From Butyrivibrio sp. (GTDB lineage: Bacteria > Bacillota > Clostridia > Lachnospirales > Lachnospiraceae): 50,167 nt of DNA. The stretch covers positions 1 to 50,167 of the forward strand of contig JAMPEU010000020.1 in the NCBI GenBank assembly GCA_023664865.1, in the 5' to 3' direction. Position numbers and translations under genes: made by a program. Positions 18,399-27,664 of this stretch are shown in pieces. The stretch's first letter is position 1. The number at the start of each line of letters is the position of its first letter. The notes under the pieces are model-generated. The model was not told the DNA's origin and searched no databases. It saw only the letters and a program-made list of their open reading frames with translations.

Positions 18399-19181
18399 CT
18401 ATACTATATTTAAGCCGTTAATGGTTACTGTGAGATTGGCAAGCTTGGAATCGATTTCCTTGCTGGTCTCAGCCATGCTTGCGGCAAGTTTCTGTACTTC
18501 TGTCGCAACTACCGCAAATCCGCGTCCTGCCTCACCTGCGCGCGCCGCCTCGATAGAAGCGTTGAGTGCAAGCATATTCTGGCGTTTGCTGTAAGCTGCG
18601 ATTTGCGATGTGCTGTCGTTGGCAGCTTTAATTTCTTCTACTGCCGTTGAAATACCGTCTTTAAGTTTGTCAAGAATAGAGCTGTTATTCTTTTCAAAGT
18701 AGCTGGAACGCACATACATGTTGATAACATCTCCGAGGAGGTTTGCAGCCGCTTCAATTTCTGCGCGGGTTTTGATGGAAACTTTATGTAGTGCGTTTAT
18801 GTAAAGGTCTTCGTCAATATCCAGTTCTCTTGCGACTTTGCGGAAATATTCTTCGTCGGGATTCTCGGGGAGAACTTGTCCGCCGATTACGCTTCCAAGA
18901 ACCGTGCCGTCGCTTAATGTAATCGGGATTCCAAAGTCTACAAGTCCTGCATGGCAGTTATATACGCCCTTACCTTCACGGTCACATTTTTCACAGCGTT
19001 TGCAGCCTTCTGCACTGCCGCGGGTAAGCTTGATACAAAAATCCGTAAAATTATAACATTCGCTTATGTACTTACCGTCTGCGCCGACGGCAACTGTAGC
19101 TAATCCTGTGGATTTCGCCCAATTATTCATTATACTCTCAAATTTCTGCATATCACAAAAGTCTTCGATTTTTATTGCCAT
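18399..19181 (-). CDS. PocR-domain soluble chemoreceptor-like protein
   Basis: The 260-residue protein joins an N-terminal PocR sensory domain (about 5-165, with [20 protein letters not shown] and GSVIGGQ) to a short methyl-accepting signalling hairpin whose tip ([15 protein letters not shown] then [15 protein letters not shown]) is the CheA/CheW-binding region. There is no membrane segment or HAMP, so it is cytoplasmic. The coiled coil is much shorter than in standard receptors and stops soon after the tip. GGGGGATATGGC sets the start. PocR domains often bind small hydrocarbon derivatives; the ligand here is unknown. Confidence 0.88.
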   Translation of the reverse strand: MAIKIEDFCDMQKFESIMNNWAKSTGLATVAVGADGKYISECYNFTDFCIKLTRGSAEGCKRCEKCDREGKGVYNCHAGLVDFGIPITLSDGTVLGSVIGGQVLPENPDEEYFRKVARELDIDEDLYINALHKVSIKTRAEIEAAANLLGDVINMYVRSSYFEKNNSSILDKLKDGISTAVEEIKAANDSTSQIAAYSKRQNMLALNASIEAARAGEAGRGFAVVATEVQKLAASMAETSKEIDSKLANLTVTINGLNIV

Positions 19182-19492
19182 GCCATATCCCCCTTGATAT
19201 ATATTTTTGCGTCAAGTTATGTGACTTAATTTTATCATTTATTACTGAGATTGTAAAGTGCGAGTTTGCAGTGAATATTTGGCGAACATGAGGTTAAGAA
19301 AGTATATGATTTTTTATAAAATATTTCTGTCTGATAATGAAATAATATAGTGACAAACCAGGCAAATTACTATATTATTATCTGTAGCAATTAAGCAGCT
19401 GTTTATTCAGCCCAATACTCCGCAGCAAACTGATAGGGCGGCAAAACGCTTGGCTGGCTGCCTGCGGAAATAAACGGAATGGAGTATTCATT
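19182..19492. other. Divergent intergenic region with dyad and structured leader
   Basis: This 311-bp gap lies between the PocR gene and the beta-mannosidase gene. It contains an 11-bp perfect inverted repeat (AATAATATAGT 19341-19351, ACTATATTATT 19369-19379), a possible operator or hairpin. Further on, AATACTCC (19414-19421) can pair with GGAGTATT (19481-19488), which contains the ribosome binding site. CCGCAG/CTGCGG and GGCGGC/GCTGCC can pair inside. No gene was found. Confidence 0.6.
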
Positions 19493-22096
19493 ATGGAAAA
19501 AATCGAAATAAACCAAAACTGGCAGATGCAGATTATCGGTGAGAACATATACGGCATATCGGAAGAATGGCTGGACGCGGAAGTGCCAGGTTCCGTATAT
19601 GGCAATTTGTTAAAAAAAGGATTGATACCTGATCCGTATTATCGTATCAACGAGCTGGACGCTTTGAAACTGATGGAGCAGGATTTTTGTTTCAGGACGA
19701 CGTTTGATATATCGAAAGAACAGTTGGAAGGGGACTTTCTGCTGCTGCGTTTCGATGGCATAGATACTTTGGCAGACGTGTATCTTAACGGCGGGCATCT
19801 TGGATATTGCGATAATATGCACAGAATATGGGAATATGATATACACGAGATTGCAAAAGAAGGGGAAAATTCTCTCAGGGTACAGATATACTCACCGACT
19901 AAGTACATAGAAGAAGAGAATGAAAAAATCTATACCGGAGGCTCTTTGGAGTGTATGGAAGGATTTCCGCATCTTAGGAAAGCGCACTGTATGTTTGGCT
20001 GGGATTGGGGACCGAGACTGCCGGATGCCGGAATTTTCAGGGCTGTGTCGATTTTGTCAGGAAAAAGGGCAAGGTTGGAACAGGTTTACATAACGCAAGA
20101 GTGGAATTATAAGGCGGCAGAAGAGACTGTTTTGAGCGCAAATGCCTCAAATGTGGCGGATGTGAATGATGATGAAACAGTGATTGTTATGTGCAATGTT
20201 ACAATAGAAAGTTTTATAGATGGTAATAGTTCCGGGTGTGGTGTCAGTGCCAATATGGATACTGACGTTAAAATTGACGTTGGTGACGACGGATTAATTC
20301 TGAAAACTGCGCTCTTTGCCCCTGACGGTCAATTGGTTGCAGAGAAATCTTCCGCTGCAAGCGAAGATTGGGACAGGTTCGTAGTCAATGCCCCGCAGAA
20401 ATGGTGGCCGCACGGCTATGGAGAGCAGCCTTTATATACGATAAAGGTGATATTGGAGAACGAAGACGGCAAGGAGCTGGATTCGTTTGTAAGGCGGATA
20501 GGGCTGCGTACAATCACCGTCAATACAGAGAAAGACGAATGGGGAGAGTGTTTCGCCCATGAGGTGAACGGCGTGAAGATTTTTGCAATGGGCGCAGACT
20601 ACATACCCGAAGACAACATTCTTTCGAGGGTGACGAAGGAGCGTACATATAAGCTGCTTAAAGATGCGGCGGAGGCTAACCATAATTGTATCAGGGTGTG
20701 GGGCGGCGGCTACTATCCGGACGACTACTTCTATGACGCCTGCGACGAGTTGGGGCTGATTGTATGGCAGGACTTTATGTTTGCCTGTGCATCTTATGAG
20801 CTGAATGATGATTTTGAACGCAGTATAAGCGCTGAAATCCGTGATAATATCAGAAGAATACGCCATCATGCCTGTCTGGGATTGTGGTGCGGCAATAATG
20901 AAATGGAGACTCAGACTCTGGACAAAGTCTGGAAACCTTCTATTAAGCAGAAATATGATTATATTAAGCTGTATGAATATATTATTCCGAAAATAGTGGA
21001 AGAGGAAGATCCTGCGACGTTTTACTGGCCTTCTTCGCCGTCTTCGGGCGGCAATTTCGACAACCCATGGGATGAGAACCGTGGAGATGCGCATTATTGG
21101 GACGTATGGCACGGAAACAAGCCGTTCACGGAATATAGGAAGTTCTATTTCCGCTATCTTTCGGAGTTCGGTTTCCAGTCGTTCCCCTGCCTGAAGACAG
21201 TGGAAAGCTTCACGGAGCCTGCGGATAGGAACATTTTTACAAGGGTTATGGAGATGCACCAGAGAAACAGGGCGGCAAACGGCAAGATTTTGGATTATCT
21301 GTCGGCAACCTATCTTTATCCTGCGGACTTTGAAATGATGCTGTATGCGTCGCAGCTTTTACAGGCTGACGCGGTTCGCTATGGAATCGAGCATTTCAGG
21401 CGGCATCGGGGCAGATGTATGGGGACGGTGGTATGGCAGCTCAATGACATCTGGCCTGTGGCGTCATGGGCGAGCATCGACTATTACGGAAGATGGAAGG
21501 CGCTGCATTATGCGGAGAAAAGGGCGTTTGCCCCGATTATGATTTCCTGCGAGGAAATAGGGGAACTGAGCGAAAGACCTTATTGTATCAAGCAGCCTGC
21601 GCCGATTGAAAAGGCGGCGAGACTCCATGTGGCGAATGAAACGATGGAAAAAGTCAGCGGAAAGGTGGTATGGTCGCTGCGTGAATCCGACGGAAGTATT
21701 ATTGTATCAGGTGAGAAAAACGTCGCAATAGAGCCGCTTGATGGCGTATGGCTTGAAAAACTGGACTTTTCGGAATATGACGAGTTAGAGGTTTACATAA
21801 GTTATGCTTTTTTAATGGCTGGGAAGACTGTGTCCGAAGGAACCTGTCTTTTTACTGCACCAAAACATTATCCGTTTAAAAACCCTGAACTGTCATACCG
21901 CAGGGAAGGTAAGGAACTGATAATATCAGCGTCCGCCTATGCTAAGAATGTAGCGATTGAGGGCATGGACGGCGACGTAAAACTGTCAGATAACTTCTTC
22001 GATATGAATCCGGGCGAGCGGCGCGTGGAGATTACAGAAGGGGACGCGAAGGAGTTTTCGCTTAAATCTGTGTACGATATCGCGGGGAATAGATAG
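19493..22096 (+). CDS. GH2 beta-mannosidase
   Basis: The 867-residue protein is a GH2 beta-mannosidase, removing mannose from beta-manno-oligosaccharides. Family motifs are the N-terminal VPGSVYGNLLKKGLIPDPYY, FGWDWGPRLPDAG, the acid/base E470 in CGNNEME, and the nucleophile E558 in SEFGFQSFP. There is no signal peptide. GGAG at 19481-19484 sets the start. An insert at about residues 211-273, rich in Asp, Asn and Val, interrupts the Ig-like domain between strands. It extends the substrate range of the locus to mannans together with the GH27 enzyme. Confidence 0.93.
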   Translation: MEKIEINQNWQMQIIGENIYGISEEWLDAEVPGSVYGNLLKKGLIPDPYYRINELDALKLMEQDFCFRTTFDISKEQLEGDFLLLRFDGIDTLADVYLNGGHLGYCDNMHRIWEYDIHEIAKEGENSLRVQIYSPTKYIEEENEKIYTGGSLECMEGFPHLRKAHCMFGWDWGPRLPDAGIFRAVSILSGKRARLEQVYITQEWNYKAAEETVLSANASNVADVNDDETVIVMCNVTIESFIDGNSSGCGVSANMDTDVKIDVGDDGLILKTALFAPDGQLVAEKSSAASEDWDRFVVNAPQKWWPHGYGEQPLYTIKVILENEDGKELDSFVRRIGLRTITVNTEKDEWGECFAHEVNGVKIFAMGADYIPEDNILSRVTKERTYKLLKDAAEANHNCIRVWGGGYYPDDYFYDACDELGLIVWQDFMFACASYELNDDFERSISAEIRDNIRRIRHHACLGLWCGNNEMETQTLDKVWKPSIKQKYDYIKLYEYIIPKIVEEEDPATFYWPSSPSSGGNFDNPWDENRGDAHYWDVWHGNKPFTEYRKFYFRYLSEFGFQSFPCLKTVESFTEPADRNIFTRVMEMHQRNRAANGKILDYLSATYLYPADFEMMLYASQLLQADAVRYGIEHFRRHRGRCMGTVVWQLNDIWPVASWASIDYYGRWKALHYAEKRAFAPIMISCEEIGELSERPYCIKQPAPIEKAARLHVANETMEKVSGKVVWSLRESDGSIIVSGEKNVAIEPLDGVWLEKLDFSEYDELEVYISYAFLMAGKTVSEGTCLFTAPKHYPFKNPELSYRREGKELIISASAYAKNVAIEGMDGDVKLSDNFFDMNPGERRVEITEGDAKEFSLKSVYDIAGNR

Positions 22097-22197
22097 CGGT
22101 TATGTTTTATGAAATAGTTTGTGCAGGCAGCGGTTATGTTTTATGAAATAGTTTGTGCAGACAAAGGTTATGTTTTATGTAATAGTTTGTGTAGACG
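22096..22197 (+). repeat. Three tandem 34-bp repeats
   Basis: Units at 22096-22129, 22130-22163 and 22164-22197 share GGTTATGTTTTATG, then AATAGTTTGTG. Unit 1 begins at the last base of the mannosidase stop codon. The third unit has diverged. There are no spacers, so this is not a CRISPR array. Confidence 0.95.
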
Positions 22198-22252
22198 GCA
22201 GTTAGCCTTATGCGCGTAAATTTAAGGATTGAGTAAAAATGGGGGATTGTTT

Positions 22253-23008
22253 ATGTACGCTGGGAAGGGAAAAGGCTTGAGCGCCAATCAGTTAAAGTTA
22301 ATCGCCATTATAGCGATGACGTTGGACCATTTGACATGGACATTTTTTCCCGGATATTCAAAGGAGTGGTATGTTATACTGCTGCATATTGTAGGCAGGC
22401 TTACCGCGCCGATTATGTGGTATTTTATTGCCGAAGGCTATCATCATACGCATGATATTAAGAAATATGCGGCGAGATTGTTTATACTGGCGGGTATATC
22501 GCATTTTGCCTATAACTTTTGTTTCGGGATACCGTTTATTCCGCTTAAAACGTCCGTATTTAACCAGACGGGCGTAGTATGGTCGCTTGCGTGGGGCTTG
22601 GTTTTGCTTTACATATATGATAAATCGCAGTGGAAACATTGGCAGCAGATATTGGCAACCTTTGTCATTTGTCTGATTACGTTTCCGTCTGACTGGAGCT
22701 GTATCGCGACAATGGCGATTGTGTCAATCGGCGTAAACAGGGGAAATTTTAAGAAACAGATGATGGCTATGATGATATGGACGGCGGCGTATGCTATTGT
22801 GTATTTCTTCTTTATTGATAAGGTCTACGCCATAATCCAGCTTGGCACATGCCTGACTATTCCGTTTCTGCGGCTCTATAACGGCGAGCGCGGTTCATAT
22901 AAGGGAATGGGGAAGTTGTTCTATGTGTATTACCCGCTGCATCTTTTCGTATGTGGGATTATACGCGTATTATTATGGGGTGCGTCGTTTTTAACCGGAG
23001 TTGGCTGA
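22253..23008 (+). CDS. TraX-family membrane protein
   Basis: The 251-residue polytopic protein has the TraX-family opening GLSANQLKLIAIIAMTLDHL, the GRLTAPIMWYFIAEGY motif and about eight hydrophobic helices. TraX of F plasmids acetylates pilin, but chromosomal Firmicute homologues have unknown acyltransferase-like roles. I choose ATG 22253, 8 bp after GGGGG (22241-22245), over an in-frame TTG at 22229. It follows the mannosidase and the tandem repeats; a functional link is not evident. Confidence 0.88.
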   Translation: MYAGKGKGLSANQLKLIAIIAMTLDHLTWTFFPGYSKEWYVILLHIVGRLTAPIMWYFIAEGYHHTHDIKKYAARLFILAGISHFAYNFCFGIPFIPLKTSVFNQTGVVWSLAWGLVLLYIYDKSQWKHWQQILATFVICLITFPSDWSCIATMAIVSIGVNRGNFKKQMMAMMIWTAAYAIVYFFFIDKVYAIIQLGTCLTIPFLRLYNGERGSYKGMGKLFYVYYPLHLFVCGIIRVLLWGASFLTGVG

Positions 23009-23117
23009 TTTTTAATATGGCAATACGGCAGTTCAGCCCATAAGTGCAGGGAAATACATCTGTTCATGCGCTTTGAGCCGGACTGATGTGGTATATGTCA
23101 AGGCTTATTCGTCTTCC

Positions 23118-23783
23118 TTATTCATCTTCCTTGACAAACCCCCATGAATCCCAGTGCCAGATGCTGACTTCTCCATCAGGGGAAGTCAGCACGAGGCGGT
23201 AATCAGGCGTTTTACTGCCGCTTATGGAGATTTCCACCACGTCCTGCCCTATATAAGAGGACTGCCATTTAGGGCGGATTGTGTATGTAGTGGAAACTGC
23301 GCCGTCATATACTGCTTCTTCAGGTTTTTCAGGTTCTTTATGACCGGCTGCATTTAAGTCATGTCCATACTCATATACGAAAATATGCTGCGACCATTCC
23401 GTATCTTCCATCTCCGTTTCGTCTATCCAGAAGGGCTTATGAGCGCCGAAATGCCCCTGCCGCCAGCATAGGAGTATAAGTTCGTCATAACCGTCATTGT
23501 CAATATCGCTAGAGAGCGCCTGCTGTACTTTCACTCCATCGGGAGAAGACCATGTAACATCACCATTATACTTAACAATTGCAGATTTGCGACGTAATTC
23601 TATTTCATATTCACCAGTATCGTCATAGAATGTCCCGCTTTCCCACTTTACCCAATTAGGTATGTCCGTCCTGTGTGAAAACACTATATACAAAACGGCG
23701 CCGGAGCATACCAGCGCCATTGTCATAATGAATATTATTGTTCGTCTGGATAATTTTTTTAATGCAGAAGCGGTCATTGCCAT
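23118..23783 (-). CDS. Membrane-anchored protein with FG-GAP-like segment
   Basis: The 221-residue protein has one N-terminal transmembrane anchor (about 15-35) and an extracytoplasmic domain. A segment SSDIDNDGYDELILLCWRQG (about 91-110) resembles calcium-binding FG-GAP/VCBS loops. It begins 5 bp after the stop of the DUF3160 gene, so the two form an operon. A similar LSGNGAADIVLVKI segment occurs in the M56 protein at 32065. The precise family is not recognised. Confidence 0.7.
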   Translation of the reverse strand: MAMTASALKKLSRRTIIFIMTMALVCSGAVLYIVFSHRTDIPNWVKWESGTFYDDTGEYEIELRRKSAIVKYNGDVTWSSPDGVKVQQALSSDIDNDGYDELILLCWRQGHFGAHKPFWIDETEMEDTEWSQHIFVYEYGHDLNAAGHKEPEKPEEAVYDGAVSTTYTIRPKWQSSYIGQDVVEISISGSKTPDYRLVLTSPDGEVSIWHWDSWGFVKEDE

Positions 23784-23788
23784 GCTCC

Positions 23789-26068
23789 TTATTCATTCCG
23801 ATATCCCATCGTCCACTCAGGCTTTTCAATCGGAAGCGGTTCATAATTGCGCTCTCCGTCTTCTCCGGGCTTAATTCCTAACATATAATGCCATTCACTG
23901 TCAGTCAGCCTGTCTTGGAGCGGCCACTCGAACTGATAGAAATTGTATACGCTGCCCCTTGCAAGTCTGATTTTGCCGTCCACATTTACAAGGACTAAGA
24001 TATATGAAGGATTAGCGGTGCCTACTTCAAGTACCATCCAGCCGTCAGGATCGGTTGCGATATCCGCAATAACGGCGGCAGGAAATTCCTGCGTGGCTAC
24101 ATAATCTTCACCGCTGGCATCTGCTGCAACTTCAATCCAGAAATGCTCAATATAACCGCCATAGCATCTGATAAACTCGTATTCGTCGTCAGTCAGAACT
24201 TCGTCCATAAGCTCTTTATTGGAGATTGTAAGCAGTTGTTCGGACATTTGTGACAGACGCGATAGATTTTCTTCGTCGTTTTCAGTCAACATGCCATATT
24301 CTTTAAGCCCCTGCAGCGTCATATTGGCAAGGTTGTTAAAACTCGCATATACGAGCGGTTCCGGCTCTACATATCCTTTGTCGTCATATTCTATGTCGCC
24401 GCCGCCCATTTCCGCCATTACCTGTTTGGAATATAAAATAGTGTCGTGTTTAAGCTCCGTGAAACTGCCTGCAAAACATTCCAAATCTTTTTTCAGCCAT
24501 TCATCGCTCTGCATAAATTCCGGATAGCCCTCGCCCTTCGGACTAAGAAGGGGGCGGAGCGTATTCAGCCAGCCCGCGTACAGGCTTGCCGACCAGAGGG
24601 TGTCGTCTGCTGCAAGGAGAGCGCTCTGCAGTTTCACCATATTTTCTGAATAATTTTCGTAATTCGTATCGCCCTGTTCCTGTAAAATGTCAAGCGCCAT
24701 CTCGCTGCCAAGCGCGGCGGGAACGTCCAGCACGTCGGGAAGCATACGTATTTCTCCGCTGCTGTTTTTTCTTACGTCACTGTAGATAAGTTTCTGCATA
24801 ATCGCCGCGTCAATGGTGAAACGCTGTCCCATAAACCTAAAGCCGGGGATTACATTGTCTTTGCCGTCATCAATTGGTATGGAATTAATCTGCGGAGCAG
24901 GGAGCGTGCCTGTTAAGTTATGAAAGACATTGAACGCTTCTCTGTCGGCTTTAAGTTCGGCAGCAGTGAAATCGCTGCCGTAAGCTTCAGTCATAGCCTG
25001 TGAATACTCGTATGCTCCAAGGTCGTCGCTTGCGCCTGCAAAAAACGATGTTACCGCATAGATGCCTTCCCATAGGCTATACGCTTCGGGGTTATCTGCA
25101 AGAACCTTGGTTATAAGGAGAGAACTCCTGTCCATGTCAACATTCTCCTGCCTAAAATGGATTCTGCCATACCACATCATTGCTTTGAAATATTTTTCCA
25201 GCGTCTCGTCGCCTTCATAATATCCGCGGGGTTTGTACTGTGAGTAATCTTCATAGTCGTTTGTTATCAGGGAAGTACCTATTCCCTCGGCAGCGTTTAT
25301 TTTATCGAGTTCGCTTGCAACAACTGACTCTACATAGTCGGCGGGAGTAACGCTTTCATCAAGAAGCTTTGCCCCAATGGTAAAAAATGCGACGTTTCTC
25401 TGAGCGGCATCTTCCCATTCGCTGCCTTTTAAAAGTTCATATTGCGCCATGCTTTCTTCAAGCATCAGCGTGCTTAAGCGGGTAAGGTTTTCGCTTAGGT
25501 ATTCTCTTTCGATATTTTTAAGCAGATAACTGAAATACAAGTGGTAGGCGTGCATAAGCGAATCCACCGTTACAAAGCTGGGGATACACTCGTATCTGTT
25601 CATTTCGTATACTTCATGAAATTCGCAGCCGGGATTACCATAGACAATGAAACCGTTGTCTGTCAGCTTTTCTATAAATTCATCTGCATCTGTGAAATAA
25701 TGAAATTGATACAAATTATCGACATTGCTTAAATCAGGCTCAACCGTATACGGCGCGACGCAAGGAGTTATGCCGATATCGGAGTCTGCTGAGGTCTGCT
25801 TTATAAGGAGCGGCCTGCCGTTTGCAAAAGGCTCGGAAAAGGTTTGTGCGGCATCTTCCGGCGCGCTGTCTTGTGAAGTGGCAGAAGTATCGGTTGATGT
25901 ATCTGTCCCGTTTGGCTCGTTTGCCGCCTGATTTTCAGCAGTTGTATTTGCGACGTTTTCTGTAGAAGTATTGTCTGTGCTGCTTTCCGATGCCTGCGGC
26001 GCGGCACATGAGCATAAGAGGCTTACGATAAGCGACACGGCAAGAAAAGTTTTTAGTTTCTTTTTCAT
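23789..26068 (-). CDS. DUF3160 lipoprotein
   Basis: The 759-residue secreted lipoprotein (lipobox LCSC, Cys21) has a low-complexity Ser/Thr/Asn/Asp linker (about 25-75) and then a large domain matching DUF3160. Its start region includes VTVDSLMHAYHLYFSYLLKNIE, and the end contains the GYIEHFWIEVAAD and VGTANPSYILVLV stretches. The function of the family is unknown. GGGGAGGG sets the ATG. It is followed 5 bp later by the membrane-anchored gene at 23118, probably a partner acting at the cell surface. Confidence 0.85.
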   Translation of the reverse strand: MKKKLKTFLAVSLIVSLLCSCAAPQASESSTDNTSTENVANTTAENQAANEPNGTDTSTDTSATSQDSAPEDAAQTFSEPFANGRPLLIKQTSADSDIGITPCVAPYTVEPDLSNVDNLYQFHYFTDADEFIEKLTDNGFIVYGNPGCEFHEVYEMNRYECIPSFVTVDSLMHAYHLYFSYLLKNIEREYLSENLTRLSTLMLEESMAQYELLKGSEWEDAAQRNVAFFTIGAKLLDESVTPADYVESVVASELDKINAAEGIGTSLITNDYEDYSQYKPRGYYEGDETLEKYFKAMMWYGRIHFRQENVDMDRSSLLITKVLADNPEAYSLWEGIYAVTSFFAGASDDLGAYEYSQAMTEAYGSDFTAAELKADREAFNVFHNLTGTLPAPQINSIPIDDGKDNVIPGFRFMGQRFTIDAAIMQKLIYSDVRKNSSGEIRMLPDVLDVPAALGSEMALDILQEQGDTNYENYSENMVKLQSALLAADDTLWSASLYAGWLNTLRPLLSPKGEGYPEFMQSDEWLKKDLECFAGSFTELKHDTILYSKQVMAEMGGGDIEYDDKGYVEPEPLVYASFNNLANMTLQGLKEYGMLTENDEENLSRLSQMSEQLLTISNKELMDEVLTDDEYEFIRCYGGYIEHFWIEVAADASGEDYVATQEFPAAVIADIATDPDGWMVLEVGTANPSYILVLVNVDGKIRLARGSVYNFYQFEWPLQDRLTDSEWHYMLGIKPGEDGERNYEPLPIEKPEWTMGYRNE

Positions 26069-26167
26069 AAATAACCCTCCCCATAATGCAATTAAAGTAA
26101 ATTATTGCCTGCTTAAGTTGAGATTATTATATTATAGATTTAAGTGCGTGGCAAGGAAATAAAAATA

Positions 26168-26195
26168 TTGACAATTTCCTAAGATTTGATATGGT
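26168..26195 (+). promoter_or_regulatory. Promoter of the GNAT gene
   Basis: TTGACA (26168-26173) and TATGGT (26190-26195) are 16 bp apart, about 70 bp upstream of the ATG. Confidence 0.6.
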
Positions 26196-26267
26196 ACTAT
26201 ATAAATAAAATTTGTACTGATAAGCGGACATAGAATTGCATACTAAGGAAGGGGAGAGATTATTATT

Positions 26268-26771
26268 ATGTTGTATTTGAAAGAAGCGTCGCTGGAAGAT
26301 GTAGAGAAAGAATACGAATTTATCACTAATACGCCTAAAAATGAGAACGGCTTTACTAATCCGGCAGCCGGATGTTCAAGAGAAGAATTTGAAAGCTATA
26401 TTCTGCCCGGTTTTGTCAATGCGGCAAAAGGAATCGGGGTGCCGGAAGGCTTTGTGCCGGAGACGGAATTGTTTTTATGGGATGATGAACAAATCGTCGG
26501 GATGTTCAGAATACGGCATTACCTTACGGAAACTCTGGCAAACGGAGCGGGGCATATAGGATATGGGATAAAGAAGGAATTTCGAGGAAAAGGCTACGCC
26601 ACCGAGGGCTTGAAACTGACCATAAAAAAGGCGTGGACAATTATAAGAGAGGACGAAATTTATATGTCAGTCCGTAAGGATAATCCAGAGTCGCTTAAGG
26701 TACAGCTAAAGAATGGCGCATATATCCACCATGAAGACGAGCAGGAGTTTTATACAAGGATTAAAAAATGA
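26268..26771 (+). CDS. GNAT-family N-acetyltransferase
   Basis: The 167-residue protein is a GNAT acetyltransferase of the YdaF/RimJ-like group. IGYGIKKEFRGKGYATEGL carries the R-G-K-G-Y-A acetyl-CoA loop, and VRKDNPESLKVQLKNGAYIHH is the C-terminal strand-helix region. GGAAGGGGAGAG precedes ATG 26268. It may be co-transcribed with the hypothetical gene at 26828, 56 bp downstream. The acceptor substrate is unknown. Confidence 0.9.
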   Translation: MLYLKEASLEDVEKEYEFITNTPKNENGFTNPAAGCSREEFESYILPGFVNAAKGIGVPEGFVPETELFLWDDEQIVGMFRIRHYLTETLANGAGHIGYGIKKEFRGKGYATEGLKLTIKKAWTIIREDEIYMSVRKDNPESLKVQLKNGAYIHHEDEQEFYTRIKK

Positions 26772-26788
26772 TTTTTCTTGAAACCTTT

Positions 26789-26824
26789 CCGCCGCCTGAT
26801 TCGTATTATAGGTAAAGGCGGTGG
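26789..26824 (+). promoter_or_regulatory. Hairpin covering the ribosome binding site
   Basis: CCGCCGCCT (26789-26797) pairs with AGGCGGTGG (26816-26824), nine pairs with one G-U. The right arm contains the AAAGG/GGCGG candidate ribosome binding site four bases before ATG 26828. It may reduce translation of the downstream gene or link it to upstream translation. Confidence 0.5.
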
Positions 26825-26827
26825 CTT

Positions 26828-27586
26828 ATGGATAATACGATGAACTTTAGCGCAATGACAAGGTTGTGCCACAACATATTAAGGGCAGGTCAGGCATATG
26901 GCAATAAGGGTGCAGCGGGTATTGCGGGCGCATCAGACATAAGTATAGGCGGCATATCTTTTAGTGAGAGTCTGGCAAATAAGAATGCGGAAATCGAAGA
27001 ATACAAACGCTATATCTATGATAAAATCGAAGCTTTGCCCATACACCCCTCGAATATCCACGATTCAATATCGGTTCATATATCAGATGCGGGTTTTGAA
27101 GCAATGATGAACGACTCTGAGTATGAAAAGTGGGTTTTGGATACTCTGGAAAAGAATTTTATGTGTCCTGACCAGTGGAGCGGCACGAGCGGCGGCAAGT
27201 TCGTAATATTCCGTTTTGGAGCCAAGAGAAGTGAATTTCGCGCTGACGTTTGGCGCATCGGTTTCAGGAGCGGAAACGGATACAGGCAGTTTAACGAGAA
27301 ATCGGAAGACAGCTTTTGGCAGCGCAGGGAGAAGCGCAGGAAGCTGCTCAAAGAAGAACTGGAAGAAATGCAGGAAAAGAAGGCTGTTGCGAGGCGGATT
27401 GCGAAGTCGCAATATTATGCGCAGATGGCGGAATTTACTCAGCTGGCGAAATTGCAGCAGGAAGAAAATGTGACAGATGTGTCGGGAATGCCGTTGAATT
27501 ATGATGCGCTTGCAATGCAGATTTTTTCTACATTTAAGACAAGCATCCTGCTGGAATCTGTGAGAGGGAAGAAGTTTGATAAATAG
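26828..27586 (+). CDS. Hypothetical protein with basic coiled-coil segment
   Basis: The 252-residue protein has no signal peptide or membrane segment. The N-terminus is glycine/alanine/serine-rich (about 20-50). A middle region (80-150) looks globular, with several aromatic residues. A highly charged helical stretch follows (about 160-200: RREKRRKLLKEELEEMQEKK). The family is not recognised. It is followed 78 bp later by another small unknown gene in the same direction; the pair may work together. Confidence 0.65.
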   Translation: MDNTMNFSAMTRLCHNILRAGQAYGNKGAAGIAGASDISIGGISFSESLANKNAEIEEYKRYIYDKIEALPIHPSNIHDSISVHISDAGFEAMMNDSEYEKWVLDTLEKNFMCPDQWSGTSGGKFVIFRFGAKRSEFRADVWRIGFRSGNGYRQFNEKSEDSFWQRREKRRKLLKEELEEMQEKKAVARRIAKSQYYAQMAEFTQLAKLQQEENVTDVSGMPLNYDALAMQIFSTFKTSILLESVRGKKFDK

Positions 27587-27664
27587 TGACTATTCGGCTG
27601 TGTAACTGTGAAGGCACTAAGCAGTCAGGATAAATGATAAAAGACATAATATGGAGGCAGGCTT

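Noticed and set aside
22096-22197. CRISPR array
   Set aside because: The 34-bp units are contiguous without spacers and no cas genes are present.
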